NCBI RefSeq assembly: GCF_022012395.1
Contig: NZ_JAKLTQ010000003.1
Coordinates: 186,001 to 250,000, forward strand
Direction of reading: 5' to 3'
Source: Arthrobacter hankyongi
Lineage (GTDB): Bacteria > Actinomycetota > Actinomycetes > Actinomycetales > Micrococcaceae
Length of the DNA: 64,000 nt
In this document: piece after piece, positions 1 through 8,803 of the stretch
Layout: each line of letters starts with the position of its first letter
Numbering within the stretch: the first letter of the stretch is position 1
The notes under the pieces: generated by a model
What the model saw: the letters and a program-made list of their open reading frames with translations, nothing else
Database searches by the model: none
What the model was told of the DNA's origin: nothing
Translations under genes and position numbers: made by a program

Positions 1-260
1 CCGGCTACGAGGCGGTGGCGGCCAGCGGACCGGCGGCGGACCACGTCTTTGGATTCGACCGCGGCGGCGCGGTGGCCCTGGCCACCCGGTTGCCGCTGCG
101 TTTGGCGCGCGACGGCGGCTGGCGGGACACCGCCGTCGTCCTGCCGCCGGGCCGCTGGCGGGATGAACTGACCTCACGCGCCTTCGCCGGCGGCACGCTG
201 GCGGTGTCCGAGGTATTCGCGCAGCTGCCGGTGGCGCTGCTGGCCCGGGAGGATGCATGA
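1..260 (+). CDS. treY: Malto-oligosyltrehalose synthase, C-terminal end (partial)
   Basis: Only the last 85 or so codons are in the window; the reading frame is open from base 3. The residues match the C-terminal beta-sandwich of GH13 malto-oligosyltrehalose synthases, including a stretch of the type [15 protein letters not shown] followed by [13 protein letters not shown]. The enzyme isomerises the reducing-end alpha-1,4 bond of maltodextrins to a trehalose-type alpha,alpha-1,1 bond. The stop overlaps the treZ start as ATGA, so the two are translationally coupled and form the TreY-TreZ trehalose pathway. The catalytic part lies outside the window. Confidence 0.88.
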   Translation, partial: GYEAVAASGPAADHVFGFDRGGAVALATRLPLRLARDGGWRDTAVVLPPGRWRDELTSRAFAGGTLAVSEVFAQLPVALLAREDA

Positions 261-2014
261 GCGCGGAGGCCAGGGATTTTGCCGTCTGGGCGCCGGAAGC
301 CGGACGGGTGGACCTGGTGGCCGGGCCGGACGCCCGCCCGGTGCCGCTGGGGCGGGCGGACCAGGGCTGGTGGCGGCTGCCGGCTGCCGCGCAGCTGCCG
401 GCCGGCGAGCTGGACTACGGGTACAGCGTCGACGGCGGTGCGCCGCTGCCGGACCCGCGCTCACGGCGCCAGCCGTCCGGCGTGCACCGGCTCTCGCGCA
501 CCTTCAATCCCTCCGCCCACCGCTGGCAGGACGGCAGCTGGCGCTCGCCGGGGCTGAACGGCGGGGCCATTTACGAACTGCACGTGGGCACCTTCACGCC
601 CGAGGGAACCTTGGACGCCGCGGCCGGCAAGCTGGAGTACCTGGCCGGACTGGGCGTGGACTTCGTCGAGCTGCTGCCGGTCAACGCCTTCAACGGCACC
701 CACAACTGGGGCTACGACGGTGTGCTCTGGTATGCGGTGCAGGAGCAGTACGGCGGGCCGGCGGCCTATCAGCGCTTCGTCGATACCGCCCATCGGCACG
801 GGCTCGGCGTCATCCAGGACGTGGTGTACAACCACCTCGGCCCCAGCGGCAACTACCTGCCGCAGTTCGGCCCCTACCTGAAGCCCGGGGACGCGAACAC
901 CTGGGGAGACAGCGTGAACCTGGACGGACCGTGCTCGGACCAGGTCCGGCAGTACATCGTGGACAACGCCCTGATGTGGTTCCGCGACTACCACGTGGAC
1001 GGACTGCGGCTGGACGCCGTGCACGCGTTCCGCGACGAACGCGCCGTGCACCTGCTCGAGGAACTGGCCACGGCCACGGACGCCTGCGCCGCCGAACTGG
1101 GCAAGCCGCTGTTCCTGGTCGCCGAATCGGACCTGAACAACCCGCGGCTGCTCGAATCCCGCACGGTCAACGGCTACGGGCTGGCCGGCCAGTGGAGCGA
1201 CGACTTCCACCATGCGGTCCATGTGAACCTGACCGGGGAGACGTCCGGCTACTACGCTGATTTTGACTCGCTCGGGGCGCTGGCCAAGGTCCTGACCGGC
1301 GGGTTCTTCCACGACGGCAGCTACTCCTCCTTCCGCGGGCGGCACCACGGCCGGCCCATCGACAAGGCCCGGGTCAACGCCCACCAGTTGGTGGTGTGCA
1401 CCCAGAACCATGACCAGATCGGCAACCGTGCGGCCGGAGACCGGCTCTCCGCCACGCTGGGCTATGGACCGCTGGCGATGGCGGCGGTGCTGAACCTGGC
1501 CTCGCCGTTCACTCCGATGCTGTTCATGGGCGAGGAATTCGGTGCCTCCACACCCTGGCAGTTCTTCACCTCGCATCCGGAACCGGAGCTGGGGGAGGCC
1601 ACCGCGAAGGGCCGGCTGCGCGAGTTCACCCGGATGGGCTGGGACCCGTCCGTGGTGCCGGATCCGCAGGACCCGGCCACCTTCACCCGCTCCAAACTGG
1701 ACTGGTCCGAGGCCGGCAAAGGGGATCACGCGCGGCTGCTGGCGCTGTACCGCGAGCTGATTGCGCTGCGCAAAAAGATCCCGGACCTGAGGAATCCGGA
1801 TTTCGGCGCGGCCACCGTGGACTTCGACGAAGACGCACGCTGGCTGGCCCTGCACCGCGGGACCGTCACCGTGGCGGTCAATTTCTGCACCGCGGCCCAG
1901 GATCTGGGACCCGGGATCGGCGAACTGCTGCTGGCCACCGACGACGGGATCCAGTTGAAGGACGGCGGGGTGCACCTTCCGGCCGGCTCGGCAGCCATCC
2001 TCCGCCGCCAGTAG
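257..2014 (+). CDS. treZ: Malto-oligosyltrehalose trehalohydrolase
   Basis: A 585-residue GH13 enzyme that releases trehalose from the maltooligosyl-trehalose made by TreY. An N-terminal CBM48-like domain (residues 1-90) is followed by the barrel. Catalytic residues are visible: nucleophile Asp253 in DGLRLDAVH, acid/base Glu290 in FLVAESD, and Asp386 in [10 protein letters not shown]. The length is normal for the family. The ATG overlaps the treY stop by four bases. There is no obvious separate promoter, so it should be co-transcribed with treY. Confidence 0.95.
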   Translation: MSAEARDFAVWAPEAGRVDLVAGPDARPVPLGRADQGWWRLPAAAQLPAGELDYGYSVDGGAPLPDPRSRRQPSGVHRLSRTFNPSAHRWQDGSWRSPGLNGGAIYELHVGTFTPEGTLDAAAGKLEYLAGLGVDFVELLPVNAFNGTHNWGYDGVLWYAVQEQYGGPAAYQRFVDTAHRHGLGVIQDVVYNHLGPSGNYLPQFGPYLKPGDANTWGDSVNLDGPCSDQVRQYIVDNALMWFRDYHVDGLRLDAVHAFRDERAVHLLEELATATDACAAELGKPLFLVAESDLNNPRLLESRTVNGYGLAGQWSDDFHHAVHVNLTGETSGYYADFDSLGALAKVLTGGFFHDGSYSSFRGRHHGRPIDKARVNAHQLVVCTQNHDQIGNRAAGDRLSATLGYGPLAMAAVLNLASPFTPMLFMGEEFGASTPWQFFTSHPEPELGEATAKGRLREFTRMGWDPSVVPDPQDPATFTRSKLDWSEAGKGDHARLLALYRELIALRKKIPDLRNPDFGAATVDFDEDARWLALHRGTVTVAVNFCTAAQDLGPGIGELLLATDDGIQLKDGGVHLPAGSAAILRRQ

Positions 2015-2075
2015 GAACTGGCTGGCAGAGGCGCCGGTCCGGCATCGTGTGGCTGCCGCCCGGGAGCGGTTCCTC

Positions 2076-2088
2076 TAGGATCGTGGCA
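2076..2088 (+). promoter_or_regulatory. Leaderless-type -10 for the DUF6226-like gene
   Basis: TAGGAT at 2076-2081 is followed by 6 nt and then the ATG at 2088. There is no Shine-Dalgarno sequence. This fits transcription starting at the A of the ATG. No good -35 is seen. Confidence 0.5.
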
Positions 2089-3257
2089 TGGAGCCAGCGG
2101 AAGACCTGTTCGAGGGCCCGGCCGTCGGCCTGCCCGAGCCGATCCCGTCCCGGTCGGCGCTCTACGTGCCCGAAACAGAAGCCTCTCGGCCGGTGCGGCA
2201 CGTGCGCGGGTATGCACCGTTCCTCGCGTTCTGCGCCGCTCAGGGCGTGAGTGCCCGGGAACTGGCCGCGGACCCGGTCCAGCTGATCGCGTTCCTCCGC
2301 GCCTCTGCGCCGGATATCCTGTCCGAACTCCGGCTCCGGGACGCGGCCGGAGTATTCACCGGCAATGCCATCGCCGCGCTGCGCCCGGACGCCCGCTGGC
2401 AGACGTCCGGGGACAGTCCGCCGACGGTGGATGCCTGGGGCGGGGGATTCACTCCCGGCATCCTGCCCGCGCGTCTCGGCGAGGCCGGCGACGACGCCGT
2501 GCAGGGCTTCCTCGCGTGGCTGCGGGACTGGGAGCAGGGAGAGGAGGACCTGCCGGCCCTCGAGCCCCGGCCCGTGCCCCTGCCGGTGGACCGGCCCGGC
2601 TACGTCCGCCCCGACCTGCCCCGCACCGAGTGCCGGGACGAGGGCGGCAACCTGGTTCCGTACGGCAGCCGGTGGGGCGGCGGCGGCCCGCCGGAGGAGA
2701 CCTACAGCGTGGACAGCCACCCGGAGCGCTTTGCCGGCCTGCACGCCGTGGCCCGGGCCCTGATCGACCATTTGGTCCGGACCTATGACGCCGAGGCCGC
2801 CGACGCCACCGCCGGTGCCGCCGCGGAGCTGAGGGGCCGGATCGAGGTGATCGAAGCGGTCCGGGTGGCACCGCGCGCCACCGATGCCGCACCGCTGACC
2901 TTCGTGTTCACCGCCTACCCAGGCGTCCTGATCCAGGCCGGCCTGCTGCACGACTTCCCGTTCCCGGCCTGCGGCTGCGATGCCTGCGACGAGACAGCGG
3001 AATCGGCAGCAGACCAGCTGGAGCGGCTCGTCTTCGCCGTGGCGGCAGGCGGCTACGCCGAACGGTATCCGGCCGGCCGCCGACGCTGGGCCGAATACGC
3101 GCTGACGGCGGTGGACGGCTCCGGCGCCGAAAGCGGCAGCGGTGGACCCTCGCCGAACCTCGGCCCCGACCGGCTCCGGGACGCCGAGGTCCGGCTGCAG
3201 GAGTTCGGCGGCCGCTGGCAGCCCTGGCCGCTGCGCCCAATCGGGAGGACGTCATGA
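2088..3257 (+). CDS. DUF6226-like protein with an extra N-terminal domain
   Basis: A 389-residue soluble protein. The C-terminal half (about 200-320) contains blocks such as PEETYSVDSHPERFAGLH, TFVFTAYPGVLIQAG and CGCDACDE that I associate with the actinobacterial DUF6226 family; that family name is from memory. The N-terminal 130 residues (RGYAPFLAFCAAQGVSARE, then FTGNAIAALRPDARWQ) look like a separate small domain that I cannot name. A Cys-x-Cys-x-x-Cys cluster near residue 300 could bind metal. No function is known. The stop overlaps the nnr start as ATGA, so the two may be co-expressed. Confidence 0.65.
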   Translation: MEPAEDLFEGPAVGLPEPIPSRSALYVPETEASRPVRHVRGYAPFLAFCAAQGVSARELAADPVQLIAFLRASAPDILSELRLRDAAGVFTGNAIAALRPDARWQTSGDSPPTVDAWGGGFTPGILPARLGEAGDDAVQGFLAWLRDWEQGEEDLPALEPRPVPLPVDRPGYVRPDLPRTECRDEGGNLVPYGSRWGGGGPPEETYSVDSHPERFAGLHAVARALIDHLVRTYDAEAADATAGAAAELRGRIEVIEAVRVAPRATDAAPLTFVFTAYPGVLIQAGLLHDFPFPACGCDACDETAESAADQLERLVFAVAAGGYAERYPAGRRRWAEYALTAVDGSGAESGSGGPSPNLGPDRLRDAEVRLQEFGGRWQPWPLRPIGRTS

Positions 3258-4807
3258 TCAAGGCTTGGACCGGGAACCAGATCCGTTCCGCCGAAGCGCC
3301 GCTGCTGGCCAACGGGCAGGGCCCCGAACTGATGCAGCGGGCCGCGCACGGGCTGGCCAACGCCATCGTCCGCGGGCTGCTCCGGCGCCGCGGCCAGGTC
3401 TACGGCAGCACGGTGGCGGTGCTGGCCGGCAGCGGCAACAACGGCGGGGACGCCCTGTACGCCGGGGCATTCCTGGCCCGCCGTGGGGCGCAGGCGACGG
3501 CGGTGCTCACCTCCGCGCGCTGGCACACCGAGGCGCTGGCCGCCTTCCGGCGCGCCGGCGGCACCGTGGTCCAGGCCGGACAGGCAGGGCCGGCCCTGGC
3601 GGGGGAGCTGGCCGCCGCCGATGTCCTGGTGGACGGCATCCTGGGCACCGGGGCGTCCGGGGGCCTGCGCGGCGCTGCCGCCGGCCTGGTGGCCGCGCTG
3701 CAGGAGCGGATCTCCCGCCCAACGAACGGCACCGGCCCGCTGGTGGTCGCCTGCGACCTGCCCTCCGGGGTGGACGCGGACACCGGACAGCTGCACCAGC
3801 CGGTGCTGCGCGCCGACCTGACCGTGACCTTCGGCGGCGCCAAGCTGGGCCTGCTCACCGATCCCGGCGCCGGCGCCGCCGGCCGGGTTTGGACGGTGGA
3901 CATCGGGCTCGGGCCGCACCTGCCGGAGCCAGCCCTGCGGCGGCTGGACCCCGGGGACGTGCCCGCGCTGTGGCCGGTGCCCGGCCGCAGCGACCACAAA
4001 TACACCCGCGGCGTGCTGGGCATCGCCGCCGGCTCGGCCAGCTACCACGGTGCCGCCCTGCTGGCCGCCCGCGCCGCCGTGGCTACCGGCGTCGGCATGG
4101 TCCGCTACCTCGGTCCGGGCGAAATCTGCGGGCAGCTGAACCTGCTCGCCCCGGAGGTGGTCTGCGGCAGCGGAACCATTGCCGAGAACCGCTCCCAGGC
4201 CTGGCTGGTCGGCCCCGGCGCCGTCGCGGACCCGGAGCAGGCGCAGCGGGCCCGGGAGGCCTTGGCTTCGGGCCTGCCGGTGGTCGCCGATGCCGGCGCG
4301 CTGGACCTGCTGCCGGCCGAACTCGGGCCCCACGTCATCCTGACCCCGCACGCGGGGGAGTTGGTCCGGGTGCTGGCCGGCCAGGGTGTGTCGGTAGACC
4401 GGGAACAGGTCGAGGCTTCGCCGGCCGAGTTTGCCCGGCTGGCGGCCGGGTTGACCGGGGCCACAGTGCTGCTCAAGGGTGCGGCCACCGTGGTTGCCTC
4501 GCCCGCCGGCACCCTGTTCAGCCAGGACAACGCGACGGCCTGGATGGCTACCGCCGGCAGCGGGGATACCCTGGCCGGGATCCTCGGTGCCCTCGCCGCG
4601 ACGGTGCGTCCGCAGGACCTGGACCGGGCCGGAATCGCGGCGCCGGACCACTTCGCGGCGGTAGCGGCGCTGGCCGCCCTGGTGCACGGGCTGGCCGGCA
4701 CCGCGGCCGCGGCCGGCGGGCCGACGTCGGCCGCAGCGATCGGCCACGCGGTCCCGGCGGTGGTGCGCGCCTTGCTCAGGGAGCCGGAGCAGCGCCCCGG
4801 CCGATGA
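3254..4807 (+). CDS. nnr: Bifunctional NAD(P)H-hydrate epimerase / ADP-dependent dehydratase
   Basis: A 517-residue YjeF-type fusion that repairs hydrated NADH and NADPH. The N-terminal epimerase domain (about 1-215) carries AGSGNNGGDALYAG, DGILGTGASGG and DLPSGVDADTG. The C-terminal ribokinase-like dehydratase (about 235-510) carries HKYTRGVLGIAAGS, HAGELVRVL, LLKGAATVV and the signature GSGDTLAGILGAL. Both halves look intact. The ATG overlaps the preceding stop. In many actinobacteria this gene sits near alr and tsaE; here those genes are 13 kb away. Confidence 0.93.
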   Translation: MIKAWTGNQIRSAEAPLLANGQGPELMQRAAHGLANAIVRGLLRRRGQVYGSTVAVLAGSGNNGGDALYAGAFLARRGAQATAVLTSARWHTEALAAFRRAGGTVVQAGQAGPALAGELAAADVLVDGILGTGASGGLRGAAAGLVAALQERISRPTNGTGPLVVACDLPSGVDADTGQLHQPVLRADLTVTFGGAKLGLLTDPGAGAAGRVWTVDIGLGPHLPEPALRRLDPGDVPALWPVPGRSDHKYTRGVLGIAAGSASYHGAALLAARAAVATGVGMVRYLGPGEICGQLNLLAPEVVCGSGTIAENRSQAWLVGPGAVADPEQAQRAREALASGLPVVADAGALDLLPAELGPHVILTPHAGELVRVLAGQGVSVDREQVEASPAEFARLAAGLTGATVLLKGAATVVASPAGTLFSQDNATAWMATAGSGDTLAGILGALAATVRPQDLDRAGIAAPDHFAAVAALAALVHGLAGTAAAAGGPTSAAAIGHAVPAVVRALLREPEQRPGR

Positions 4808-4882
4808 ATCAGCGGGCTGGCCAGTGTCGGAGGGCGTGGCTACTGTGGGTTGCATCTGACCGGCGGACAGCGGAGGAAACCG

Positions 4883-6346
4883 ATGGCCATCACCCGTGAC
4901 CTGATCATCAACGGCGAGCATGTTCCCGCCGCATCCGGCAAGACCACCGATGACCTGAATCCCTACACCGGCGGCGTCTACGCCACGGTCGCGGCGGCCG
5001 GGTCCGAGGACGTGACCCGCGCCGTGGACGCGGCCGCTGCCGCGTCGGAATCCTGGGCGGCCACGCCGCCCTCGGCCCGCGCCCGGATTTTCCTCAAAGC
5101 GGCGGAGATCCTCGAGGCCAGGACCGACGAAGGCGCGGCCCTGATGGCGCAGGAGGTCGGCGGCGTGCGGCCGTGGGCCGAGTTCAACCTCCAGTTGGCG
5201 GCGGACATCATGCGCTCTGCCGCGGCAGCCACCACGGCCCCGCAGGGCGAGGTGCTCGCCACGAACCTGCCGGGGAAGTATTCGCTCGGCCTGCGCCGGC
5301 CGTTCGGCGTGGTGGCGGCGATCTCGCCCTGGAACGCCCCGTTCATCCTCGGTACCCGGGCCGTCGCCATTCCGCTGGCGGTGGGCAACACGGTGGTGCT
5401 GAAGCCCAGCGAGGACGCGCCGCTGGCCTGCGGGCTCTTCCTCGCCGATGCCTTGCTGGAGGCGGGGATTCCCGACGGCGTACTGAACGTGGTGACGAAC
5501 GCGCGCGAGGATGCGCACGACGTCGTCGGTTCGCTGATTGCCGATAGCCGGGTCCGCTGCGTGAACTTCACCGGCTCCACCAAGGTTGGCCGGATTATTG
5601 GCACGCTGGCCGCGCAGCATCTCAAGCCCGCCGTCCTGGAACTGGGCGGCAAGAACTCCCTGCTGGTGCTCAAGGACGCCGACATCGAGTATGCGGCCAG
5701 TGCGGCGACCTTCGGATCGTTCATGAATGCCGGCCAGATCTGCATGTCCGTGGACCGCGTGCTCGTCGACCAGTCCATCGCCGAGGAATTCACCGCCCGC
5801 TTTGCGGACAAGGTGTCCAAGCTGCCCACTGGCGACCCGGCCGACCCGGCCACGTTCATCGGACCGCAGGTGAGCCAAAGCGCCGCGGACCGGCAGTACG
5901 GACTGATCGACGACGCCGTCGCCAAGGGAGCCACCGTTGCCACCGGCGGCCAGCGGCTGCAGAACGCGCTGGTGCCCGCCACGGTGCTGACCGGAATCAC
6001 CGAGGACATGCGGGTCTTCGGCGAGGAGATTTTCGGATCGGCCACTACCGTGCTGCCGGTGGCCGGGGCCGAGGAAGCAGTGCAGCTGGCCAACAACACC
6101 AGCTACGGGCTGACCGCCGGAGTCATCACGGAGAACCTCGCCGAGGGCATCGAGGTGGCCGGGCGGCTGCGCACCGGCATCGCCCACGTCAATGACCAGC
6201 CGGTGCAGGATGAGCCGATGGCGCCGTTCGGCGGGATCAAGGAATCCGGCTACGGCAAGTTCGGCGGCCAGGCCGGCATCAATTCCTTTACCGAACTGCG
6301 CTGGGTCACCGTGCAGCAACAGGGCCACGCACAGTACCCGTTCTAG
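4883..6346 (+). CDS. NAD(P)-dependent aldehyde dehydrogenase
   Basis: A 487-residue ALDH superfamily enzyme oxidising an aldehyde to its acid. The general base Glu253 (LELGGKN) and nucleophile Cys287 (NAGQICMS) are present, with FTGSTKVG in the cofactor fold and PFGGIKESGYGKFGG near the C terminus. Overall it resembles the benzaldehyde/salicylaldehyde/vanillin dehydrogenase branch, but the substrate is not determined. The start was placed at 4883, not at the upstream ATG at 4850, because GGAGGA at 4872-4877 is correctly spaced and family proteins begin there. The aldo/keto reductase follows 30 bp downstream, probably in one operon. Confidence 0.9.
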   Translation: MAITRDLIINGEHVPAASGKTTDDLNPYTGGVYATVAAAGSEDVTRAVDAAAAASESWAATPPSARARIFLKAAEILEARTDEGAALMAQEVGGVRPWAEFNLQLAADIMRSAAAATTAPQGEVLATNLPGKYSLGLRRPFGVVAAISPWNAPFILGTRAVAIPLAVGNTVVLKPSEDAPLACGLFLADALLEAGIPDGVLNVVTNAREDAHDVVGSLIADSRVRCVNFTGSTKVGRIIGTLAAQHLKPAVLELGGKNSLLVLKDADIEYAASAATFGSFMNAGQICMSVDRVLVDQSIAEEFTARFADKVSKLPTGDPADPATFIGPQVSQSAADRQYGLIDDAVAKGATVATGGQRLQNALVPATVLTGITEDMRVFGEEIFGSATTVLPVAGAEEAVQLANNTSYGLTAGVITENLAEGIEVAGRLRTGIAHVNDQPVQDEPMAPFGGIKESGYGKFGGQAGINSFTELRWVTVQQQGHAQYPF

Positions 6347-6376
6347 GCACCAGCCCGGCAATCCGAAAGGCACGGC

Positions 6377-7417
6377 ATGTACCAGGCGTCCGAGGACCGT
6401 TACGAGCAGATGCCCTACCGGCGCGTGGGCCGCAGCGGCCTGCAGCTGCCGCTGGTTTCGCTCGGACTGTGGCACAACTTCGGTGACGACAAACCGTTCG
6501 AAATCCAGCGGGCCGTATTGCGCCGCGCCTTCGACCTGGGCGTCACGCATTTCGACCTGGCCAACAACTACGGACCGCCCTATGGGTCGGCCGAGCGCAA
6601 TTTCGGCCGGCACCTGGCCGAGGACTTCCGGCCGTACCGGGATGAACTGGTCATCTCCTCGAAGGCCGGCTATGACATGTGGCCGGGCCCGTACGGGAAC
6701 TGGGGGTCGCGCAAGTACCTGCTGGCCAGCCTGGACCAGTCGCTGTCCCGGCTGGGGCTGGACTACGTGGACATCTTCTACAGCCACCGGCCGGACCCGG
6801 ACACGCCGCTGGAAGAGACGATGGGGGCGCTGGACACGGCCGTGCGCTCCGGCCGGGCACTATATGCGGGCATCTCCTCCTACACCCCGGCCCAGACCCG
6901 GGAGGCCGCGCGGATCATGCGCAGCCTGGGCACGCCGCTGCTGATCCACCAGCCCTCCTATTCCATGCTCAACCGCTGGGTGGAGGAGGGCAGCCCGAGC
7001 CTGCTTCAGGTGGCCGGGGAGGAGGGTATGGGCGTGATCGCCTTCTCGCCGCTGGCCCAGGGCCTGCTCACGGACCGCTACCTGGGCGGCATCCCGGAGG
7101 ATTCGCGGGCCGCAGCGCAGAAGTCCTTCGCCCCCCAATGGCTCTCGGAGCAGAACCTGGAGCGGGTCCGCGGGCTGAAGGAACTGGCGGCCGCGCGCGG
7201 GCAGTCGCTGGCCCAGCTGGCCATCGCCTGGACCCTGCGCACCCAGCTCCGCGGCACGCCGGTCACCTCGGCGCTGGTCGGCGCCTCCAGCGTGCACCAG
7301 CTGGAGCAGAACCTCGCCGCGGTGCGGAAGCTCGAGTTCAGCCCGGCGGAGATCGAGGCGATCGACGAGTATGCGGTGGAATCCGGCATCGACCTGTGGC
7401 GGCAGCCGCCGGAATAG
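6377..7417 (+). CDS. Aldo/keto reductase, YghZ / L-glyceraldehyde 3-phosphate reductase type
   Basis: A 346-residue TIM-barrel NADPH-dependent oxidoreductase. The catalytic tetrad is visible: Asp and Tyr in FDLANNYGPPYGSAE, Lys in SSKAGYDMWPGPYG and His in FYSHRPDPDTPLEE. The YGNWGSRKYL region and the PPYGSAERNFG block are typical of the YghZ/GpR subgroup, which reduces methylglyoxal and L-glyceraldehyde 3-phosphate. With the neighbouring ALDH this suggests an aldehyde detoxification pair; that pairing is inference. Confidence 0.88.
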   Translation: MYQASEDRYEQMPYRRVGRSGLQLPLVSLGLWHNFGDDKPFEIQRAVLRRAFDLGVTHFDLANNYGPPYGSAERNFGRHLAEDFRPYRDELVISSKAGYDMWPGPYGNWGSRKYLLASLDQSLSRLGLDYVDIFYSHRPDPDTPLEETMGALDTAVRSGRALYAGISSYTPAQTREAARIMRSLGTPLLIHQPSYSMLNRWVEEGSPSLLQVAGEEGMGVIAFSPLAQGLLTDRYLGGIPEDSRAAAQKSFAPQWLSEQNLERVRGLKELAAARGQSLAQLAIAWTLRTQLRGTPVTSALVGASSVHQLEQNLAAVRKLEFSPAEIEAIDEYAVESGIDLWRQPPE

Positions 7418-7485
7418 GGGCCGGAGTGGGGCGCGCGGGCCCCGCTGTGGCGGCGCAGCCGATACTGCGGGAGCGCCCCAAGGGA

Positions 7486-7534
7486 GGCGGCAGGGGTCCC
7501 CGTCCTGAGCGTGCGAAGGACAGGGGCAGCCGCC
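7486..7534. terminator. Hairpin between convergent genes
   Basis: GGCGGC at 7486-7491 pairs with GCCGCC at 7529-7534. Inside, a CCCCGTCCT arm pairs with AGGACAGGGG around a short loop. There is no U-tract, as is common in high-GC actinobacteria. It lies between two convergent genes and would act in both directions. Confidence 0.5.
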
Positions 7535-7539
7535 GATCG

Positions 7540-8001
7540 CTAGGTCAGCCAGGTATCCGGCGGACCGAGGAAGAGCAGGAAGCCGAACACGGCCGCCACC
7601 CCGGCAGCAGCCAGCACGACGGCGAGGACGGGGTTGCCGAGCACCCACGCCTGGGCCTTTTCGAGCGCCCCGCGCGGCGTTTCGCCGCCCGCGGCCAGGC
7701 GCCAGCCGCCGTCGAGCAGGCCCCGGCGCTCCAGGGACTTCTCCACCGGAATCGTGGCGTAGGGCAGGACCGCCGAAACCACTGCCAGCAGGCCGGTCCG
7801 GGCGCCCCATTTCTGGTTGACCCAGGTGAAGCAGGTGATTGAGAGGTAGCAGAGGAAGACGAAGCCGTGCAGCCCGCCGCCGATGCGGACACCGAGTTCG
7901 GTGGTCTGGGTCAGGTACTTCAGGGCCAGGCCGAGCAGCAGCAAGGTCCAGGTGGCGGCCTCGGCCAGTGCGACGGCACGGAACAGGATGCGGGGAGACA
8001 T
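7540..8001 (-). CDS. DUF3817 integral membrane protein
   Basis: 153 residues with four predicted membrane segments and the DUF3817 pattern: a GLHGFVFLCYL helix, a Trp-rich loop, then AVLPYATIPVEKSLERRG. The function of this family is unknown. The ATG at 8001 is preceded by GAGGA and is preferred over the longer frame starting at 8091, which would extend into the TetR operator region. A second DUF3817 gene occurs at 57111-57596 next to guaA. The gene is divergent from the tetR-mmpL operon. Confidence 0.85.
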   Translation of the reverse strand: MSPRILFRAVALAEAATWTLLLLGLALKYLTQTTELGVRIGGGLHGFVFLCYLSITCFTWVNQKWGARTGLLAVVSAVLPYATIPVEKSLERRGLLDGGWRLAAGGETPRGALEKAQAWVLGNPVLAVVLAAAGVAAVFGFLLFLGPPDTWLT

Positions 8002-8085
8002 GGGGGTCCTCGGATCGGGGAACGCCGGAAAACCGGAAAAGCAGTCCTTCCACGCTACCCGGTGAGGCGCGGGAAACGTAAATCG

Positions 8086-8132
8086 TTGCATTCAGTGTAA
8101 TTTTGCATCCTGTGCAAGTTTGGCCTTAGGCT
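8086..8132 (+). promoter_or_regulatory. Two tandem TetR operator palindromes and -10 element
   Basis: TTGCATCCTGTGCAA at 8103-8117 is a palindrome with five-base arms. TTGCATTCAGTGTAA at 8086-8100 is a near copy (arms TTGCA/TGTAA). The centres are 17 bp apart. TAGGCT at 8127-8132 then lies 6 nt before the ATG at 8139. The layout suggests autoregulation by the TetR protein encoded immediately downstream, possibly also acting on the divergent DUF3817 gene. Confidence 0.65.
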
Positions 8133-8138
8133 GGGGAC

Positions 8139-8801
8139 ATGCCGGAACCACCAACGCCGTCGCCCCCAGGGCCCCCCGAAAGCCGGCGCGAGCTGAACCG
8201 CCGCGCCACCCACGAAGCGATTACCGCAGCAGCCCTGCGGCTGGCCCGCGAACACGGCGCCGGCGGCTTCACCGTGGACACGCTGGCCGAAGCCGCAGGC
8301 ATTTCCCGCCGCACGTTCTTCAACTACTTCCCCTCGATCGAGGCCGCCGTGACGCAGCCGGTGGAGGAATTCCTGGACCGCGCCTTCGCCCGGCTGTACG
8401 AGCGCCCCGCGGACGAGCCGATCGTGGACGCGGTGCTCGCCGCCATCACGGGGGATGTGGGCCAGGAGGAAATGGCGCTGCTCTGCGAGGTCTATTCGAT
8501 GAGCGCGGACGACGAACAGCTGGAGCGGATGCAGCTGTGGATCTGGGACAAGGCCCAGCAAAAGCTTGAGGAAGGCCTGAAACCCCGTCTGCCCGCGGAC
8601 AGCAGCGAACTGCTCACCGATGCGCTCGCCGGCTCCATCATCGCCTGCGCCAAGGCCGCCATGCGGCAGGCTTCCGGGCAGACCGCTCCCGGACAGGCCG
8701 CCGACCCGCAGGCCTTCCACGACCTGCTCCTGGCTTCCCTCGACCTGCTGCGCGCCGGCTTCAACACCAACGGATCCATCCCGCACCCGAAGGACAACTG
8801 A
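8139..8801 (+). CDS. TetR/AcrR-family repressor
   Basis: 220 residues. The N-terminal helix-turn-helix (about 25-72) reads AALRLAREHGAGGFTVDTLAEAAGISRRTFFNYFPS, split over the usual TetR helices. The C-terminal ligand domain is variable and gives no ligand clue. The start has no ribosome binding site but a TAGGCT hexamer 6 nt upstream. Two base pairs separate the stop from the MMPL transporter gene. It very likely represses itself and the transporter through the tandem palindromes at 8086-8117 and is released by a substrate of the pump. Confidence 0.9.
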   Translation: MPEPPTPSPPGPPESRRELNRRATHEAITAAALRLAREHGAGGFTVDTLAEAAGISRRTFFNYFPSIEAAVTQPVEEFLDRAFARLYERPADEPIVDAVLAAITGDVGQEEMALLCEVYSMSADDEQLERMQLWIWDKAQQKLEEGLKPRLPADSSELLTDALAGSIIACAKAAMRQASGQTAPGQAADPQAFHDLLLASLDLLRAGFNTNGSIPHPKDN

Positions 8802-8803
8802 CT

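Noticed and set aside
461..1975. Minus-strand open frame opposite treZ
   Set aside because: It mirrors treZ and has no recognisable family. Other long antisense frames, such as those opposite groEL, guaB and the helicase-like gene, were dismissed for the same reason.
4850..4882. ATG 4850 as the aldehyde dehydrogenase start
   Set aside because: It would place GGAGGA inside the coding region and add residues absent from the family.
3053..6787. Minus-strand open frame of over 1200 codons opposite nnr, aldehyde dehydrogenase and the DUF6226-like gene
   Set aside because: It is antisense to three well-supported genes, has no domain and a composition typical of the reverse frame in GC-rich DNA.
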